Positions 60,424-64,000 of a stretch of DNA of 64,000 bases are shown here, piece after piece. Position 1 is the first letter of the stretch; every line of letters starts with the position of its first letter. Under the pieces are notes generated by a model. The model saw only the letters and a list, made by a program, of their open reading frames with translations. It was not told where the DNA came from and did not search any database. The stretch covers positions 3,348,001 to 3,412,000 of the forward strand of contig NZ_FNSV01000005.1 in NCBI RefSeq assembly GCF_900105905.1, read 5' to 3'. The stretch is from Rhodococcus koreensis. Lineage in GTDB: Bacteria; Actinomycetota; Actinomycetes; Mycobacteriales; Mycobacteriaceae. A program made the position numbers and the translations under genes.

Positions 60424-61092
60424 GTGCGACATTTCGAGTTCACCGTCGACCGGCCCTACGCGAAGTCCGTCAATCAGACGTTCGCCGACATGCGACGCCT
60501 GCAGGTGTCGGCGATCGTGGTGGCGCTGCTGTTCGCGGCCGCCGCTGTCGGTCTGATCCTGCTCGCCCACCCCTGGTCGATCATCCTGGGGGCCGTCGTG
60601 GCGATCGCCGCGCTGACGTCCGTGTGGGTGGCGTTCTGGGTGCCGAAGAAGGTCGGCAGCATCGAGGACCTGTACGCGAAGAGCCCGCTGGTGCCCGCTG
60701 TCGTCTCGGAGGTCCACCCCCGCGCGCTGACCCTGCTGTCGCTGATCGACGTCGCGAAGCCGTCCGCGGTCCACCCGTCGTACGCGCTCGTCACCCGCAA
60801 CGTTCCGATCCGCACCGGCCAGAAGCAGCGGGTGGGTGACCGAGTGCCGTCCGTCGCACTGCTGAACGACCGCAGCACGCACAGCATGTCCGACACCTGG
60901 GAGATGGTCAGCCCGATGCCGATCGCGTGGGGCACCCGCGACGCGGCCGTGCGGTCCCGCGCGGAGGACGCGATCGATCAGGTCGAGTGGGATTTCCTGC
61001 AGAGCCGGATCGCCGAGTCGGAGCAGATCCGGACCAGCCCCGACCAGCGGGTCACGGTGTCCGAGCACGACCTTCCGGAGAGTTTGCGCTGA
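60424..61092 (+). CDS. DUF3239 membrane protein
   Basis: This 222-aa protein has an N-terminal RHFEFTVDRPYAKSVNQTFADMRRLQ segment, two adjacent membrane helices (VSAIVVALLFAAAAVGLILLA and IILGAVVAIAALTSVWVAFWV) and a soluble C-terminal domain (VVSEVHPRALTLLSLIDVAKP...WDFLQSRIAESEQI). It fits the DUF3239 family. TAAGCT lies 6 nt before the GTG. It follows XPB by 37 bp. Function unknown. Confidence 0.77.
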   Translation: MRHFEFTVDRPYAKSVNQTFADMRRLQVSAIVVALLFAAAAVGLILLAHPWSIILGAVVAIAALTSVWVAFWVPKKVGSIEDLYAKSPLVPAVVSEVHPRALTLLSLIDVAKPSAVHPSYALVTRNVPIRTGQKQRVGDRVPSVALLNDRSTHSMSDTWEMVSPMPIAWGTRDAAVRSRAEDAIDQVEWDFLQSRIAESEQIRTSPDQRVTVSEHDLPESLR

Positions 61093-61099
61093 CCGGCCG

Positions 61100-61663
61100 C
61101 TAGCCGGGCCAGCCCTCGGCCGGCTGCCGCGGGTCGCCGGCCAGCAGGGCGGCCGCCCACGAATCGCGCCGGACGCCGCGCTGCACCAGTCCTGCGCGCT
61201 GGAGTCCCTCGAACCGGAAGCCCACCCGGCGGGCGACGGCCGCCGAATCCAGGTTGCCGACGAACGCGCGCCATTCGATGCGTTCGAGGCCCATCCCGTC
61301 CGTCCGAAACGCGAAATCGCACACCAGGTTCACCGCCGTCGTCATCAGTCCCCGCGAGCGGGCGGACGGTGACAGCCAGTACCCGATCTCCGCTGCCGTC
61401 ATGTCCCGCGCCATCAGGCCGATCATCCCCAGCACCGGGCCGTTCTCGCGTTCGCGCAGCGCCCAGGTGGGGCTGCGGTCGGCCCAGCCGGTCGGCACCG
61501 TCTGCCGGACGAACTGCTCGGCGTCCGAGCGTGCGTACGGGGCGGGCATCGTCGTCCACTCGGCGATCGACGCGTCGCCGCACGCCGAGCAGATCGCATC
61601 GATGTCGGTGACGACCGGCGGGCTCAGCCACACGTTGTCGGCGGCGAGGGTGACGACGAGCAT
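61100..61663 (-). CDS. GNAT family N-acetyltransferase
   Basis: This 187-aa acyltransferase has the RimJ/RimL-like fold: ERENGPVLGMIGL, AEIGYWLSPSARSRGLMTTAVNLVCDFAF (acetyl-CoA binding loop) and ERIEWRAFVGNLDSAAVARRVGFRFEGLQR. It transfers acetyl groups to an amine; the target is unknown. The start may be this ATG or a GTG 9 nt upstream. Its stop nearly meets that of the DUF3239 gene (convergent). Confidence 0.87.
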   Translation of the reverse strand: MLVVTLAADNVWLSPPVVTDIDAICSACGDASIAEWTTMPAPYARSDAEQFVRQTVPTGWADRSPTWALRERENGPVLGMIGLMARDMTAAEIGYWLSPSARSRGLMTTAVNLVCDFAFRTDGMGLERIEWRAFVGNLDSAAVARRVGFRFEGLQRAGLVQRGVRRDSWAAALLAGDPRQPAEGWPG

Positions 61664-61703
61664 GCCCGCCACTCTATGCCCGGTGCGGCGGTCTGCTGAT
61701 CAA

Positions 61704-61759
61704 CACGTCCGGCCGACGGGCCGGCCATCAGCACGTCCGGCCGACGGGCCGGCCCTCAG
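61704..61759. repeat. Tandem 28-bp hairpin repeat at the LLM gene 3' end
   Basis: Two near-identical 28-bp units (61704-61731 and 61732-61759) differ at one base. Each begins CACGTCC and contains GGCCGACGGGCCGG, which can fold into CCGGCC-GACG-GGCCGG. The second unit covers the stop codon of the LLM gene. It is a plausible double terminator. Confidence 0.8.
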
Positions 61760-62745
61760 CGCAGCGCCGGCAGGACCTCCTTCTCGAACAGTTCGATGCC
61801 CGAGGTGTCGTAGGCGGCTTCGGGGAAGTAGAAGATGCCGTAGGACATGCCGAGTTCCTTCAGCGCCGACAGTTTCTCGACGATCTGTTCCGGCGTTCCC
61901 ACGCCGGGCATGCCGCGGAATGCTCCGAGCGCACCCTCGGCGGCGTCGGCGCCGACGTGGGGGGTGAGCCGGTCCTTCAGGGTGAGCAACCGCTGCTCGA
62001 CCTCCGCCTCGGTGGTGCCGATCGCGACGTTGTAGTTGGCCGAGCGGGTGATGGCGTCGAAGTCGGTGCCGACGGTGTCGCAGTGCTTGCGCAGGATCTC
62101 GGACTTCTGCGCGAATCCGTCGGGTGTGCCGTCGAAGTTGGTGTATTGCGCGTACTTTGCCGCGATCTTCAACGTCACCTTCTCGCCGCCGCCCGCGATC
62201 CACAGCGGAATACCGCCGTCCTGCAGCGGAAGTGGGCGGACGATGGCGCCGTCGACCTGGTAGTGCTTGCCTTCGAGGGTCGCGGTGCCGCTGGTCCAGG
62301 CCTGGCGCATGATCTGCACGCCCTCGTCGAGGCGGCCGAGACGCGTACCAGCGGAGGGGAATCCGTACCCGTATGCCTGCCATTCGTGCTCGTACCAGCC
62401 GCCGCCGATGCCCATCTCGATGCGTCCGCCGGAGATGAGGTCGGTGGTGGCGGCGACCTTGGCGAGGTAGGCGGGGTTGCGGTAGCTCATCGCCGTACAC
62501 ATCTGGCCGAGACGCACCCGCGACGTGACGGCCGCGAACGCGGACATGAGGGTCCACGCCTCGTGCGTGGCCTCCTCGGTCGGTGCCGGGACGGTGTGGA
62601 AGTGGTCGTAGACCCACAGTGAATCCCAGGAGGAACCCTGGTCGGCGCGCAACGCGAAGTCGCGCATCACCGACCATTGATCCGCGGGATCGATTCCGAC
62701 GAGATCCAGACGCCAACCTTGAGGAACGAACAATCCGAAGCGCAT
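61756..62745 (-). CDS. LLM class F420-dependent oxidoreductase
   Basis: This 329-aa luciferase-like protein has FGLFVPQGWRLDL, SLWVYDHFHTVPAPTEEATHEAWTLMSAFAAVTSRVRLG, YRNPAYLAKVAATTDLISGGRIEMGIGGGWYEHEWQAYGYGFP and LPLQDGGIPLWIAGGGEKVTLKIAAKYA, the pattern of F420-dependent LLM enzymes common in rhodococci. The substrate is unknown. TACATT lies 6 nt before the ATG, in the 13-bp gap after the MFS gene. Confidence 0.87.
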   Translation of the reverse strand: MRFGLFVPQGWRLDLVGIDPADQWSVMRDFALRADQGSSWDSLWVYDHFHTVPAPTEEATHEAWTLMSAFAAVTSRVRLGQMCTAMSYRNPAYLAKVAATTDLISGGRIEMGIGGGWYEHEWQAYGYGFPSAGTRLGRLDEGVQIMRQAWTSGTATLEGKHYQVDGAIVRPLPLQDGGIPLWIAGGGEKVTLKIAAKYAQYTNFDGTPDGFAQKSEILRKHCDTVGTDFDAITRSANYNVAIGTTEAEVEQRLLTLKDRLTPHVGADAAEGALGAFRGMPGVGTPEQIVEKLSALKELGMSYGIFYFPEAAYDTSGIELFEKEVLPALR

Positions 62746-62758
62746 GAAACGAATGTAC

Positions 62759-63985
62759 CTATGCTTCCTGTTTTTCGAGCGGTGAGGAATCCGGCTCCGC
62801 CGCGGGCGGCGGTGGCCAGGGGGAATAGATCGGGATGAACCGGAACAGGAGTCCGGCGCCGACCAGCGCCGCTCCCCCGATCGCGGCGACGGCGGCGCCG
62901 AGCGGGACCACCGCGGCGAGCGCGCCGACCCCGAACGGTCCTGCGAACATCCCGGTGTCGTGGGTGAGCCGCCACGCTGCGAGGAATTCGGCGCGGGTGG
63001 CCGGTGGCGCGATGTCGGCGCCGAGCGTCATGATGACGCCGTTGCCGAGGCCGTTGCCGATTCCCATCACGACGGCGACGGTCCCGATCGACCACAGGTC
63101 GTGCGAGAACGGCAACGCCAGGTAGGACGCGCCGATCACCAGCAGCGACGGCACCGCGATGAACCTCCGGCCGTAGCGGTCCATGAAATGTCCGGCCGGA
63201 TACGAGCACAGCAGGTCCACGGCGGCACCGACACCGAAGACGAGGCTGACCTGGGCGGCGTCGAGTCCGAGGTGGGCGGCCCACAGCGGGAGCACCGCCT
63301 CCCGGGAGGCGCGGGCCGCGCCCATCATGAGCGACCCGGCTCCGAGTGTGGCCAGCAGTTTCCGGTGGCGACGCAGGATCGACGGCAGCGTCGCGTGCCC
63401 GCCCACGGCGGCTGCACTGCGGCGCGGCGGGTCGGGGACCCGCGACATCAGCCACCCGGACAGCACGACGCCGACGAACTGCACCATGAACCCGCCCCGC
63501 GCGCCGACCACCAGGATCACGGCGGCACCAAGCAGCGGGCCCACGAAGAAGCCGAGCCGCCACATCGCCGCGAACGACGACATCGCCCGGGCCCGCAACC
63601 CGATCGGCACGGCATCGGCCAGATAGCTCTGGCGGGCCAGCCCCCACACGGCGTTCGCGAGCCCGGTCAGCAGTGCGCCCACACCGAGCATCCAGGGTGA
63701 CTGCGCGAGGAGACAGACCAGCACTCCGGTGGCGCCGACGGCACTGCCGCCGATGATGGACCGCCGCTCCCCGAACCTCGCCACGATCCGGCCCGCGGGC
63801 AGGTCGCCGAGGACGGCGCCGAGCCCGACGACCGCGACGATCAGCCCGGACACGGCAACCGACGCACCCAGTTCGCGGGCCGTCAGCGCCATGACCGGGG
63901 CGGCGGCCCCCTGGCCGATGCCGAAGATCGCTGCTGGGACGAAGACGGTGGTGACGAGAGGCTTCAGACCGGTCTCGCCGCTCAT
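62759..63985 (-). CDS. MFS transporter
   Basis: This 408-aa major facilitator has 12 membrane segments. FGIGQGAAAPVMALTARELGASVAVSGLIVAVVGLGAVLGDLPAGRIVARFGERRSIIGG and RARAMSSFAAMWRLGFFVGPLLGAA are typical. It lies 13 bp before the LLM oxidoreductase on the same strand and is probably co-transcribed with it. Substrate unknown. Confidence 0.86.
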   Translation of the reverse strand: MSGETGLKPLVTTVFVPAAIFGIGQGAAAPVMALTARELGASVAVSGLIVAVVGLGAVLGDLPAGRIVARFGERRSIIGGSAVGATGVLVCLLAQSPWMLGVGALLTGLANAVWGLARQSYLADAVPIGLRARAMSSFAAMWRLGFFVGPLLGAAVILVVGARGGFMVQFVGVVLSGWLMSRVPDPPRRSAAAVGGHATLPSILRRHRKLLATLGAGSLMMGAARASREAVLPLWAAHLGLDAAQVSLVFGVGAAVDLLCSYPAGHFMDRYGRRFIAVPSLLVIGASYLALPFSHDLWSIGTVAVVMGIGNGLGNGVIMTLGADIAPPATRAEFLAAWRLTHDTGMFAGPFGVGALAAVVPLGAAVAAIGGAALVGAGLLFRFIPIYSPWPPPPAAEPDSSPLEKQEA

Positions 63986-64000
63986 GCGCTCGCTTCGTCG

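Noticed and set aside
1..64000. tRNA, rRNA and CRISPR features
   Set aside because: No T-loop (GGTTCGAATC) with matching cloverleaf, no rRNA-like sequence and no regular spacer array were recognised by eye; tRNAscan-SE and Rfam runs would settle this.

Overview
The window is high-GC DNA from a mycolic-acid-containing actinomycete, most likely a Rhodococcus. The evidence is GTG/TTG starts, two Ag85-type mycolyltransferases, an RpfA-type resuscitation factor, the PrrA/PrrB two-component pair, SepH, a bacterial XPB helicase and many actinobacterial DUF families. From memory, the gene content follows the Mycobacterium tuberculosis Rv0861c-Rv0903c backbone: prrA/prrB, gltA, citA, serC, sepH, DUF2537, trmH, MarR, DUF3027, an MFS protein, DUF2771, cspB, rpfA, an Rv0863-like gene, an Rv0862c-like gene and XPB. 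Extra blocks are inserted into it.

Layout. 1-2.3 kb: 5' part of an asparagine synthetase, then the wreck of an ISL3 element joined to a 13E12/HNH remnant. 2.3-10.4 kb: GPP34, a mycolyltransferase, prpE, a TetR/MFS divergent pair, photolyase, MscS. 10.4-24 kb: conserved core (prrAB, FKBP, gltA, aldose epimerase, MFS, pdxH, citA, serC, deaminase, sepH, DUF6928, DUF2537, trmH). 24-30.7 kb: SDR gene and a molybdenum-hydroxylase (form II cox-like) operon. 30.7-46.8 kb: MFS, MarR, purine permease, DUF2530, PAP2, a sacsin-like ATPase, DUF3027, glutaminyl cyclase, MFS, DUF2771, cspB, small membrane proteins, rpfA behind a c-di-AMP (ydaO-type) riboswitch, and the Rv0862c-like gene. 46.8-58.5 kb: accessory block with a second mycolyltransferase, a VOC protein, and a five-gene sulfonate-type uptake / monooxygenase / ABC-exporter operon preceded by a cysteine-containing leader peptide and a ROK regulator. 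58.7-64 kb: XPB helicase, DUF3239, GNAT, F420-type LLM enzyme, MFS.

Main points. (1) A short leader ORF with a Cys-Cys pair lies upstream of the sulfur operon, behind a promoter spaced for leaderless translation. The operon's Shine-Dalgarno is buried in a perfect palindrome, which suggests cysteine-responsive attenuation. (2) A 40-bp palindrome (GTGAGTACTT...AAGTACTCAC) occurs four times at gene 3' ends and supplies the stop codons of four genes. (3) About fifteen genes have a -10-like hexamer 6-8 nt upstream of the start codon, a leaderless-mRNA architecture. (4) The sacsin-like ATPase has no ordinary start codon where its family should begin. No rRNA, tRNA or CRISPR array was seen.
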